Below are positions 36,491-48,300 of a stretch of 60,000 bases of DNA, in pieces. Position numbers and translations under genes: made by a program. Source of the DNA: Apostichopus japonicus (taxonomy: Eukaryota; Echinodermata; Holothuroidea; Aspidochirotida; Stichopodidae); the NCBI RefSeq assembly GCF_037975245.1, contig NC_092563.1, positions 25,640,960 to 25,700,959 on the forward strand, in the 5' to 3' direction. Each line of letters opens with the position of its first letter. The first letter of the stretch is position 1. Below the pieces are notes generated by a model that was not told the DNA's origin, searched no databases, and worked only from the letters and a program-made list of their open reading frames with translations.

Positions 36491-39126
36491 TTTGCCAACT
36501 AATTGAGGGTTTTGGTAAAATATTGAGCTCAGCTTCACATTAGATTTCATGGTTTGATATATATTTTAACACATGTCCAGCTTATTCCTTTAACATAGAA
36601 CAGAGAAAGTGGTGAGCCTCATTTATAATTGCATGGTAGGTGCTCATATATTTTCACACTGTACAATACTTTCTGTAAACAGTCTATTTAAAGGCAAGTG
36701 TTAGGCAAGTGTTTATCAAATGTTTTTTCAAGCTGGTCTGTTTAACCTCTGTTACTGCCAAGAGCTGTTGAATAAATGTGAAAAACAAGCATGGACTGGA
36801 AGTGCAAGGTCTCTGCTATGATACTCACAAATCTAAAATTATTAAAGCAATATATCGTATGGACGTGCATTTAAACCTATTGGTTAGGATAGTACTTACA
36901 TAGTAACTTGAAGGAAACAATGGTTCTTTCAAGGTCAGAAGTAACATTGATGATCATCTCTTTTGATTTTCTTTTGAGCAAGTTTTATATTCACCGATGC
37001 TTTGATCATATTTTATTGATATGCGATTATTCATAATTGTAAAAGGTCTGGAGGCAAAACTGTCCAAGCAAGGTAACATTTCCCTAAACTTTACACATAC
37101 ATTATAACTAGGATTACAGTTCCTATGAATGGGTCAAATAAGGTGTGAAAATGTCTTCCGTATGCATATTGATGTTTTCTTTATAGCTCAGTGTGTCAAT
37201 TTAAGTTGATTTCAATGAGTGGAATTATTAAATTTGCTTTCCAAAAAAAGTGGTTACAATTTGTCTATTAAATATTGCAACCACAGTACCTTTTAGTACA
37301 ACTATATACATAGGCGTATGAGGGGGGGGGCTGCAGCCCCCCAACCCCAATTTTTATTTGTTATTGGTTGTTAGGTGTGGCGGGTGCGGAGTATCATCCT
37401 GCTTGTACACATTGGTATAACCAGTTAGTAGATGAACCTAACCACTGCATGAATGTATAACCTGCCCAGAGCTTCCAATGTAATAAAGCACAAAGTTTAG
37501 TATATGTTTAGTAAGATCCCGACATAATAAACAGTGCAAACACCACCAGCTTAGAATGTACATCAGTACTACTTAACTTAAAACATTTAATTATAACTTT
37601 CCAATTTTAACAAACATTATATGTTTAATACTATACATTGTAACCTCAGTAATGTTTAACCAGGGCACCAGGCTTTAATCAGAAAGCCCAACAAGAGAAT
37701 GTCTGGTGTAAATGTTGGTTGCATCATTTGACAAGTGAATTTAGCATCGCCTTTAGAACGGTCATCATCACTCACTTCTAGCCTGCCTGTGCGAGCTGGG
37801 AGCAATCTTTCATTTTGACAGGAAAGTATGCGAAACGGAAACTTTGTCCAGGGAAGCCAAGCTAAATGCTAAGCTCCAGTTTCTATTTGTCTTGACCTAG
37901 TTGCATTGGGAATCATAAAAGCAATGTGTCTGTAATCATCAATGGTATAATGCAGCACAATGGGTTTGGCTAATGCAAGGATGTAAGGAGAGCTGTCTCA
38001 CTCATCATACAGAATACATGTATACTACATATGTATGTGTGTATACCTACATGAAATGATATTAGCTTTATCATGTTACGGATGTGTGCTGTTTCATATT
38101 TCATGTCCTTGTTATGCAGTAGCATATATGCTAATGTTAGTCTCAGGGTAATGTACAAAGTATCGTCCAGAGAGAACTATGCAGTATCTGAATTCTTCCA
38201 TTGAAGCTACCTTTTCACAAAACCCTTTTGTTTGGGTTGTTTGGCAAAGGAATCTGGTTTGTGGGGGTGGGGGAGGGGCATATTAAATTTGAGTGCTATG
38301 TAAACATACCAACTGTATCATGAATGAGTCTAGGAGAAACAGTCAGAGACCTGCCATGGCATGTGTTCTCTCATTGGAATCAATTTGATGCTGTTTTCCT
38401 AGGCAAAGTTGAATGATCTTTAAGCTGTCTCAAAGCGTAAGTTAGACGTTACAGCTCTACATTTATAGGATTTTCATTCATCTACCTAGAGAGTGTTATG
38501 GAGGACTCTACTTCCCTTACTGATGAAACGTTGTTATCAATGTTGTAATTAAAATGTCAAAATAGCATTAATTTCATGGTATGTTTTTTGAACATGTAAT
38601 ATCATTGTACTATTTAAAAGTTATTTGTTGACTATTGTTGCTAAGTGCCGTGCATTAAACTGGACACATCGTAATACTCAAAAGTCTTCTTTGTTTTCAA
38701 CTACATTGTATTTTGTGCATAATTGCATCAAAACTCAATTTATTTTTTCATGAGCAGCATTGTCTGATGCGAGAGTTACTGTTTGCTGCGACAGAATGTT
38801 AAGATTAACTTTGACAACAGAAGGTAGATCTAGACGTTTTACGAGTCCTGCGATTAATAGCCCGTTAATCATTTACCAGCTAGCCAGAACCATACCTGTG
38901 CATATAAGCATCCAACCCAAGTGTGACATTTTTGCATCAATTTATACCTGCCTGCCTGCTATCCATCTAAGGTCAACTATAAACACATGGCAGAAGGTTG
39001 CAGTCATATTCCCATAAAAACTGTTTGAAATGTGTTTTGTAGACTTCTGTTTATGATGTAAGGTAGAAAGCTAAGGATTTAGTGTATAGTAGAGTTTATT
39101 TGTGTGTGTGTATACGTGTGTGTGTG
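36491..39126. other. Non-coding stretch with a MITE fragment
   Basis: A short piece of the CATAGGCGTAGG MITE family lies at about 37309-37356 (CATAGGCGTATGAGG, a G run, then GGCTGCAGCCCCCC). No other repeat or exon was recognised. Confidence 0.45.
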
Positions 39127-39262
39127 CGTTTGTTTGCTATCTGACCGAGGACTTGAACAAAAGAATTTCAGGTCCTCGGTTGTGATTTCTAAAGTTAGGG
39201 TACGTGGATTTGAACAATGGAAAATACAATGGGGTCCTCGGTCTGAATGAAACACAAACATG
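39127..39262. repeat. Inverted-repeat element with a strong hairpin
   Basis: The core ACCGAGGAC occurs at 39144-39152, inverted at 39172-39180, and again inverted at about 39233-39241. The first two form a 14-bp stem (39144-39157 with 39167-39180, one G-T wobble) around a 9-nt loop. The outer parts GCGTTTGTTTGC and GAAACACAAACATGCG are also roughly inverted. This suggests a small foldback element or MITE. GT-rich sequence (TGTGTATACGTGTG) lies on both sides. No target duplication could be assigned. Confidence 0.55.
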
Positions 39263-42200
39263 CGTGTGTATACGTGTGTATGTCTGTCATGTATGTGACA
39301 CCTATTTAATTCATCATTCACTTACCTGTCTCAGCACAAAACAGGACACATGTGTTAGGGTGTATGATGTGCATTTATTAGATGTTTTACAGCAACATAT
39401 ATCTGAGCTGCTGTGTATGGGAACTCCTGCGGAAAACTAATTTTATATTCGTACTAGCCAAAGTGCAAAATCCATGTTTGCAATGATAGAATGAAGTAAC
39501 ACAAGCAATATCTCAAAGTTATGGATCTTGCCTCTTTTCAATCTCCTGTTCTTGTTTAAATTCCTTTTTGACCTGCAATCGAAACATTGCAAATGCAAAA
39601 CCTTGCTGTCACCCCCTCCGGTACAGGATTTCATACTGTATAAACTTCAGTTGTATTTATTACTTGTAACTTCCTCAAATAATACAGATCTTTATAATTT
39701 TATGAATTTTGCGATGACCTTCAGTTATAAGACATGTCCTTTGTCCAAAGTAATCTAACTAATCTTGTCTCTTGTCAAAACCACTGTAATGAAACTCAAC
39801 CACCCTCTCTAGTTTAATTTCATTCTATAGACTAGTTTAAAAGCAATATATACCGTTCCCTCCTCCCTTTCTTTCTCTTTTGTCTACACACTTTCCAAAG
39901 TGAAACATTTGTGGCGACAGCCTCATTGTTTCACACCCTGGAGAATGCCGAAACTCGCTCAGTTTTTGAGAAGGGAAATGTAAAAGAGGTGCTGCATCTT
40001 ATAGCCGGCTGTGTAGAAGATACTTAAGATTGTTAATAACAAGCCCAAGCAGCTGACGTGTTCTGATTTATCACTCCAAAGGATCGCTTCAGATCTTGAT
40101 GCTTTATCAAATCCAATAAACTCGAAATGAAGCTAAGAGCATAAATCCTGCCTCCCAGAGAGACTCGGCTGCTGCTGAGACTAATTTTGAATAGAAAGAA
40201 AACCCCGGCATGTGCCGTGAATTAGCACAAGTTATTGGCAAACATCTGCGAGAAGAAGTGACTTGGTCTTCTTTTTGTAATGTCATTGTTTATGTGCTGA
40301 GTTTAATTATGTATTCCAGTGAAAGGCAATCTGATATTGAGTTGAAGAAGGTTTCATTTGGATAACATTGTAACAGCATATGTCTACATTATTTTACATT
40401 GAATGTTTTTTAAATGGAGAAATAAAGTGGTTGATTTGTGTAGTAATGTTTTACTATTTGTCAGAGCTTTAGGGTGTGCAGAACTTTTTTTTCAAATGGG
40501 CTTCATTTGTGTTTCACTTTACCTGAGTATTGAAAAGGTGAGGTGAAAGGTCAACTGGTTATCCTCACACAGCAATAATGAGGTGGTTTTATAAAGCTGG
40601 TAAAGGACAAACAGAACTTTGTAGATGTTGATGACAAACTCACAAGGTGAACAACTGAACATACATTTGTGGTTTGGAACAATAAATCATGAATCAGGGA
40701 ATGGCAAGAGGATACTTTAAGTTTACAGAAAAGAACTGTCAATGTAAACAAAGAAAGTAAACCTTCCACTTCCCAACAGCCCCCCCCCCCCCCCCGCCCC
40801 TTCTCATCTCCTTGAACACATCCACACCAATTGCTGAGTTTGATAACTGTTTATATGACCTTACTGTAACAAATTGACACAATGCTGTGAAGGATGTTAT
40901 AATTTTTAAAGTTGGCTTCCTCCTGAGTGTAAAATCAATTTTGCCACTGACTTTAATATATGGAACTCTTTTGCTTACGAAAGCTAATTTAAGCTTTCAG
41001 ACTTCTTGGTACAGGTTGCCATTTTACACAGCACGTGACTAAAAAACATAGGGATTGATACAGCTAGGACACACTATCCATCACATTCACTTTAAGTGGT
41101 TCAGTGTGTCACCCAGTTTTATCCTAAGCAGTGAAGTGCCTTATAAATTGTTTTATAATTTTTGCAGAGATTTTAATTAAATCCAGTCCAGAGAGGCTGT
41201 TGAAAATTGCCTGCTGCAAGAAAATTAATTTTTGCATCAATTTTGCATCATGTTTCCACTGATTCAACAAAGTGAGGCCCAAGGACCCTGGATGATATTT
41301 ATAACACAAAACTGAAGAAATCACTAGCAGCTTTGTACTGCACTTAAAGCAGTTTATCAAGATGTAAACTTCTGATATTGATTTAACACAGTTTAGCTCA
41401 TTACCGTGGATGATAAGGCTAATTGACATACGTACAAATGACTTTTGGTAATTTTATGCAGGAGGAAGACTTGCAGAGGCTGCTGGGGTTCATTAATACT
41501 TGATTAAAAGTACTCACCATTTTCAGATTTGCTATGTTAGTTTCTGAAGAATGTTTCCTGCAAATATAAAGAAAATTTGATCCGTTGTCACTTGGCCTTT
41601 TAGTTTGAAGCATGCAGTCACTATATTACTTTAAAGCAGTTAATTTTGCAATGGTTTTACCAAATACGTGTGGCCGACAAGTGTTTCGCACAACCCGAAT
41701 ATCGTCATGCATCAAATTTTTGACAATTGCCAGGTGTGTTTGCTCAAACTTACATTAATTAACAGTCCACAGATAATTAATTTAAAACAAATAAGTAATT
41801 CATAACATTCAATCCAATGTGAAGTCTGATATTTGATATATTTTGAATTGATGGAATATGGAATTGATGCAATGATGGTAGCGTGCGTGTGTGTTTATGC
41901 CTTCCCTGCTAAACACAATCACTCAATCAGTATATATGTGATGAATTAATTTCATACTTGCTATGAAGATCCACCTTAGTGAGTACAATAATGTATGTGA
42001 GGGATTAATGTGATGGATTAATTTCATACTTATTAGATCCACCTGAGTGAGCATAAGAACCTTATCATAGAGGTTACTGGTCATTTGGAAAACCTTGTTG
42101 ACATAACTCACTTGGATGAACTGCATCTAGTTAGAATGTCCAGCTTGATGAACTAGTAAAATCAATTTTTAATATCTCATTCTCATGGAGGCCAAAATTC

Positions 42201-44206
42201 ATTGAGGTTAGCAGAGGTCAAAATCTGAAAACCTTTAAATATGCTCACTTCAAAAATAAAGCTTAGTTGCAACGTTATGCTTAGTTATTTGGACCCATCA
42301 TAATGAGATGTTTTGGTTATCATGCTGAATGTGGTGCGTGTGGGCAATGTCTATAGGCCTCACAACTCGCGACATATGACAAAAGAAATTCCTGTCACCA
42401 GTTGTCGAACAGTAGAGAACAATAGTCATCGGTTGTCCAGACAAAGCCCGGTTAGAATAAAGGGAAATGTCATCAGTCATTTGGGCCAACATTCTCGGGC
42501 TCATTGTTTGGGGCCAAATATATTTTTAAGCTCATTTATGTGGGCCAATTATATTTGAGACCTTTTGGTACCTTCCTTTATATGTTACCGCATTAGTCAA
42601 TAGATAATCCTCATCGTTTTGGTGTGCACAAGTTCATGTATATAACATGCATATGTATGGCTCACCACACTATTAGTTTAGTCATCATAACCACAAAACG
42701 TTTTGGTTTTTTTTATTGTTTAGGTTATTTGCAGTCATCAGAGATCAAAAAAAGGAAAGATATTTGATGCAAATTCCAAATGTCAATGCAAGAGTTTGAT
42801 TATTCATAGATGACACAAACATCTGATATCGCTGAATTGCCATCTGATCTGCATTTGAAGCCTTTTCCTTTATCGGTAGTGAAACAATTTCATTGTTCAA
42901 TGTTGACTGAAATGTTAACTTCAACAGGCTATTCTCAAGATACAAAACAGTTAAGGTGATACTATCTAAAACACTCTGCATATCTCAGCCACATTCACTA
43001 TCTTGGAATCTAATTATATGGTCATCACTCTCTGAGCATCTTATTATTATGGTCCTCACTCTCATTAAATAGTTCTAAAAGGAAAGAATTCCTGTCGGCT
43101 GACACATAAATTTCCCCCAAATATAAAAATCTCTGAGGGCCTTCCTTCTAAAGCAAACCTACTTCTTAAGGTACTTATGTAAATTGTCTTTTTGCAGTAA
43201 TTGCAGAGGTACTTGATTTTTACCTGTAATATATTCCCAGCTAACTTTGAAATGTGTAAAACTTTATCTTTTGTGATCTTGCCTTCATCAACGTGATGTC
43301 CTAGTTTTCTACACCTTGCATAGCTGGAGGGGTTTTAGTATTTCAAGTTGTCACTTGTCAGTAAACCTTTGTCAACAACCCAGAGATCTGGAACACATTT
43401 CCCCTAGTTCAAGTAACAAGTGTTTATTAAGGCATCAGTTGTGATATTTGTATCAGTTTCTTGATCTCTGTTTCGAAGAATTTAAAAGAAAGACTTGCAG
43501 GGCCCCATTGTCTGTCGGGACCAACTTTTGTTTGTTTGTTGGATTTAGCATATTGGAGGTGGGTGGCGGAGTTCTCTACAAAAGTTGATGGCAACATTTA
43601 AAGGCAATTTACCTAGTTCAAAAGTTAAAGCTTCATCAATTCGTATGGACTGTTCTTTACATGTGATCGCCGGTGTCCAGCAAACTTTCCGAACTCAATT
43701 GTACTGAAAGTAAGGTTGTAAAAGATCATATTAAAACAATGTTCTAGATTACTATTCACAGAGTGTATAGTGTTTGAGCTATTATTAGTTTGCTAAGGCA
43801 CTGTTACATATCAGTGTCATTCATGTTCCAGTACAAGTCTATAGGATGATAGACTGATTGGACTTTCAGAAATGTCACAGTTGAAGTTGAAAAATCAGAA
43901 AATGCATGTCACCTATGCTTGAATCTTAGTGGGTGCTCAGAAAATTAAGGTCAAAGGTTATGTTAAGTCATTGGTCGGGGATTTCAGTCATAAAATACGC
44001 TGTTGCTGTAAAGTAGAATACTCTCAACCTTAATGATGGTTTCATTCCACGAAATATCATGAATATAATTTCTTAGAAACGTTTCCTAATTGTTGAAGAA
44101 AATTAACCTTTTCAAATGCAAATATATCTATAATGCCCCATTTTATTTTGCTATCAAAAGTTTTGCTTCTTTGTGAAAAACTTAATCTTAGTCAGTGATG
44201 CCTGGA
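39263..44206. other. Long non-coding stretch, few repeats
   Basis: A C run lies near 40780-40799. Positions about 39890-40280, 42290-42560 and 43480-43690 have balanced composition and no repeats. No exon or RNA gene recognised. The lower repeat density compared with 0-36 kb is noticeable as the Teashirt exon is approached. Confidence 0.45.
41925..42062. repeat. Imperfect tandem duplication, ~70 bp
   Basis: GTGATGAATTAATTTCATAC with GATCCACCTTAGTGAG is repeated as GTGATGGATTAATTTCATAC with GATCCACCTGAGTGAG. Two copies only, with a small deletion in the second. Confidence 0.7.
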
Positions 44207-44427
44207 AGTAGTTCAGCCAGTTTGGACAATTTCCTAATGCTTTTAACCTCTCGAAACTGTACTCCGATGTCATGCTTCAAAGCACTGGTATTGACAGTAC
44301 AAACAGTTCCTAACCTTGATCTGATAGAAGCATGATATTCATACTGCTCGTACTGACAATACGAGTGCTCTGAAGCGGGACATGACATTATAGTGTACAC
44401 AAAATTGTCCCAACTGGGTGAGTAGTT
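44207..44427. mobile_element. ~207-bp MITE, CCAGTTGGGACAATT family (copy 1)
   Basis: The element is about 44214-44420. The left end is CAGCCAGTTTGGACAATTT. The right end AAAATTGTCCCAACTGGGTG is its near-perfect inverse. AGTAGTT occurs on both sides (44207-44213 and 44421-44427) and is probably the target duplication. The inner part, with CACTGGTATTGACAGTACAA and GAAGCGGGACATGACA, is repeated with high similarity at 55760-55968. No ORF. Confidence 0.85.
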
Positions 44428-45311
44428 TATTTGAAACATGCATATTCATTTGGTACTCCATAAAACATAGCCCTAACAAATCCAACAACTTATTGATCAC
44501 ACAATTGAAGTTATTTTCCCATCTGAGAACTTCATGAAGTCGGAGTATGAATTGAAGTGCTCTGCAATGACAAAGTGATTGCAAAAGAAAAATTGCATTT
44601 GCATACTATTGCTTCACAGTAATATTTGACTGAAAGGGTTAAATATTTTAAAAATTGTACTTTATAACCACAAATTGTACTTTACAGTATACTATCATCA
44701 TTACTCTGCAGAACATATTAAACAAGCAAGACTTTTGATCTGTGATGTGATATTTCATTATTTTAGGTGGTGGTTGTAGACACTTTCAATGCTGCCATTG
44801 TATCAGAGTTGAAAGTTACTTGTCTCAACTGAACTTATTTAATTTTTGACATTCATGCTGAGATCAACATACTGTATTCTAGTTTCATACTAAACCAAGC
44901 TATAATACCTGCTGGAATGTGAAGCAGTCATATGAGCATAGTGGTTTACGTTCTTCAGTGGTAAGACAACTCTTCAATGGCTATTTCAAGATCACAAATA
45001 TGATGACTATAAATAAGACTATAAATAACTTGCCTGCCTGTTTACTTTGGAAAATGGGACATCATTTTAATTGATGTTCATTCAATATCTCTGTGATTTT
45101 AAAATGAATCTACGTTATTGGTGTACTAAAGGTAACAGTATGGTCAAATCTTAAGTATTACCATTTGAAATGTCGCTTTCCTCTCCACATTTTAAATTCA
45201 AGTATTTTATTACCAGTCTCCTCATTTGCACTATTAAGTCCACTAACAATCAATGCTGCTGTCTGATTTTTTATATGTTACCTATTGATGTCTCTTACTT
45301 CATCTTTTCAG
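44428..45311 (+). other. 3' end of the Teashirt intron, with splice acceptor
   Basis: Non-coding up to a clear acceptor. The pyrimidine-rich CTCTTACTTCATCTTTTCAG ends at 45311 and the exon begins GGACACC at 45312. The open frame extends 47 codons further left (from 45170), but those codons read into intron-like AT-rich sequence and are probably not translated. The first complete exon codon is ACA (Thr), so the intron is in phase 1. Confidence 0.75.
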
Positions 45312-48300
45312 GGACACCAAGGAAAGGTACAACAGGAGAAGAAAGTGATGAAATACAAGATGCAGATGGTGATTCAGAAGAGAGAACATATGATGAAAAG
45401 GAGGAGCAGGACAGAGAAAGACTTGAAATGTCGGAGAGCCCGACTGTCTCTTGGTCTGTCAAGTTTACACCTTTCGGTTCAACGACAGAGAAGGTGATGG
45501 GAACCACTGTAGCCAACAATAGTTCCTCTACATCCAAAGTGTTTTCCAAAGGTACATGGTATCCGGATGACTCTATCGGAGCTGCAGACCAGGTTAACCT
45601 GATGGGTGAATCCAGTCAGTCAGAGGATGACCTGGAGAAATCCCATAGAAAGGCCATCAGTGGTGAGAAAAAAGAATCACAAGACAAAGTGAAGGACAGT
45701 GGTAAAGTTGAGAAAAAGCACGATAAGAAAAATGTACACCAGATGCACAGTGCTTCTGTAAATACTCAAAGAGATGTGGATAGCCTAGAAAGACCTCTGA
45801 AACATTCCACTTCCTCACTTGTCAGAGAAAATTTGAGACACTTCTTTCTGGACAAATTAAAGTCATCTGGGAAGTTAACGAATGGAGACGAGAGTAAGAA
45901 ACGTAAACTTTCATCAGAGGATGAGCATTCAGAATCTGTGCAGAGAGCATCTACCAGTAACCATCCTGCTAGGGACAGTTATAAACACACTGTACTCTGG
46001 ATGCCTTCAAAAACAGACAAAACAATTGGTTCTCCACCTCATAAAACTAGCAGCCCTGAGAAACGTCCCGGTGAAAATAATGAACAAGTAAGTAGTAGAA
46101 ATATGTCAAGGATGTCAAACATGGAGGAGAGGTTAGGTCCATCACATGATTGTCACTCAAATTCGTCTACCGAAGAAAGATTGGAGAGCAGACGGGAAAG
46201 AGAGACCACTAGATCTAGCCACAGTCATTCCTCGCTACCAGAAATGGCCAGTAAATCCAAGTTGTGTGACAACGAGGGCAATCAAGATGCGTCATACAAT
46301 CGTTCTTTGTCACCCAGTGACTACTACCACTCTCATGCTGCTGGTATGTCATACTACCCCACTCCATTCATGGGATATGGACTTTACCCTTCATATCCAA
46401 ACTTTGTTTACCCTTACAACTATGGTTATGTTATGGCTGTCCCTGGTGGACTATTTATACCCATGGGTCATTCTTCTTATGCACCCAGTTCAGGATCAGG
46501 TCTGTCTGCAACACATGCACCCCACAAAGATGTCCCTCTGGATCTTTCATCATGTTCAACAACTAAGAAAGAAGAGGAGGAGGTCGTCACACCAAATGTA
46601 ATAAAAACAGAAGAACCATCAGTATCTTCATCAGGATCATCATCGTCAGCAGCTTCAGGAAAACAGTCAGAAGGCAAAGCAGATAGTTCTGTCCCAAAGA
46701 AAAAGGGAGAGAAGACTATTGTTCTCTGGAAAAAAGTTCCAAGGCATGCAATGATGATGGACATGGCTCAGTTATCTGTGTTGGAGAAAGTTCATGTGCT
46801 ATACACAACTGAGAGTACATTCCTCTGTTTTATTTGTTCTGACTGTCATGCCTTATTCAATAGCTTGGACCTCCTTGCTCTCCATGCAGTTGGAACAGCT
46901 CACTCATCCAGAAATGATATAGATGTCAAGGCCATGGGCCTGAAAGGGTTTGAGGTCATTCCCATGGATAAAATTGCCAAGAAGCAAAAACATGTTGACA
47001 AAAAAACAGATTTTAGTTTTGAGAGTCCCTTGCAAAGCACAGTATCTTTGCACCGTCGCAGGTTACCTGGGAGCAAGGACTATGTAATGAAGAACAGAGA
47101 TGTTTACAAATGCTCTGTCTGCCCAGATACATTCCCCAACTTTCTACGCTACACAATGCACATGAATGAGACTGGACATCGACGGAAGTCAGTCCGATAC
47201 TCTGACGTTTACAAAGCCCAGAAGCAAGTGAAGAAGATTCTCAAGTGCATGAACTGTGAGAAATCTTTTATGACCCTAGAAGAATTGACCATGCACATGA
47301 TTAAAACAAAGCATTACAGTGATATTGCTGGCGGTTTTGCCAACCAGACGGAGCTTGACGAAGATGCTGACTTTGATCACCCGGACCATCTTGGTCATCC
47401 AGATGACGAACATCGGTTTCATAGCATGGATCATTCATCTCCATTGGATCGAGGGATACCCTCTGCAAAGTCTTCCCAACTGGATGGTACTATGGAGGGC
47501 ACAAGTAGTGACAATGAAAGCCATCATAGCTTAAGGATGTCACCAGTAGAACACTGGGGTAATAACTCTGGAATTGAGGATGAGAAAGGGAAACATGATA
47601 ATAGAGAGGACAGACTGAAAGAAAGTTCAAAGGAAAGTAACAATTTGTCTGAAGAGACATTTTCTCAAAGACATTGCACAGAGCCTGATCACCCCTCCAA
47701 AAATGGGAACTTTGCTGGTCCATCTAAATTGCCATCTTCTCACAGTACAAAAAGAAATTTCAGTTACCTTGATGATGAGAGAAATGATGATGATGATGAT
47801 GATACACTTTGCAAAAGGATCAAAGTGGAAGCAGAATCAGCAGCAGAAGAAGAAGAAGACGAAGATGATGACGATGATGATAACATGACATATGGAGGTT
47901 ATGAATCAGAGAATGAGTATGAAGAGGAGGATGAGATTGATCCGTTGGATCCGGAATATTCTCTGAGACTTTTCCATCCTTCCCTATCAAGAGACAGGGA
48001 TGTTGGCAAAGATTTCTGTTTCCCTACTTCAGAGATGGGGCGGAGAAAATACCGAACGAGAATTTACAAACACTCCCTTCTTTATCAGTCAAGACAACAT
48101 GGATCAGAAACAAAACAAGATGTCTCTGCATTTGATGGTTTGTACAACTGGGCAAAATCTTTGGGCTTGCTCTCATCTCCAACAGTGTCTGTATCATCAA
48201 AGGCTGCACAGGCTCCTAAAGCGGTGGTGAAGTGTGATGGGAAGTATGTTGACCCGGACAACTTTGATGTGACTTTGCCATATGGAGGTAAGGTCCATCC

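Noticed and set aside
35963-36550. Overlapping minus-strand ORFs rich in Tyr/Cys/Val/Ile that look like a membrane protein
   Set aside because: Three frames of the same decayed 18-24-bp minisatellite are open. No single frame is favoured.
45170-45311. Upstream 47 codons of the Teashirt open frame as the true N-terminus
   Set aside because: The stretch is AT-rich, Cys/Phe/Ile-heavy and ends in a classic pyrimidine tract plus CAG. The protein becomes family-like only after that point.
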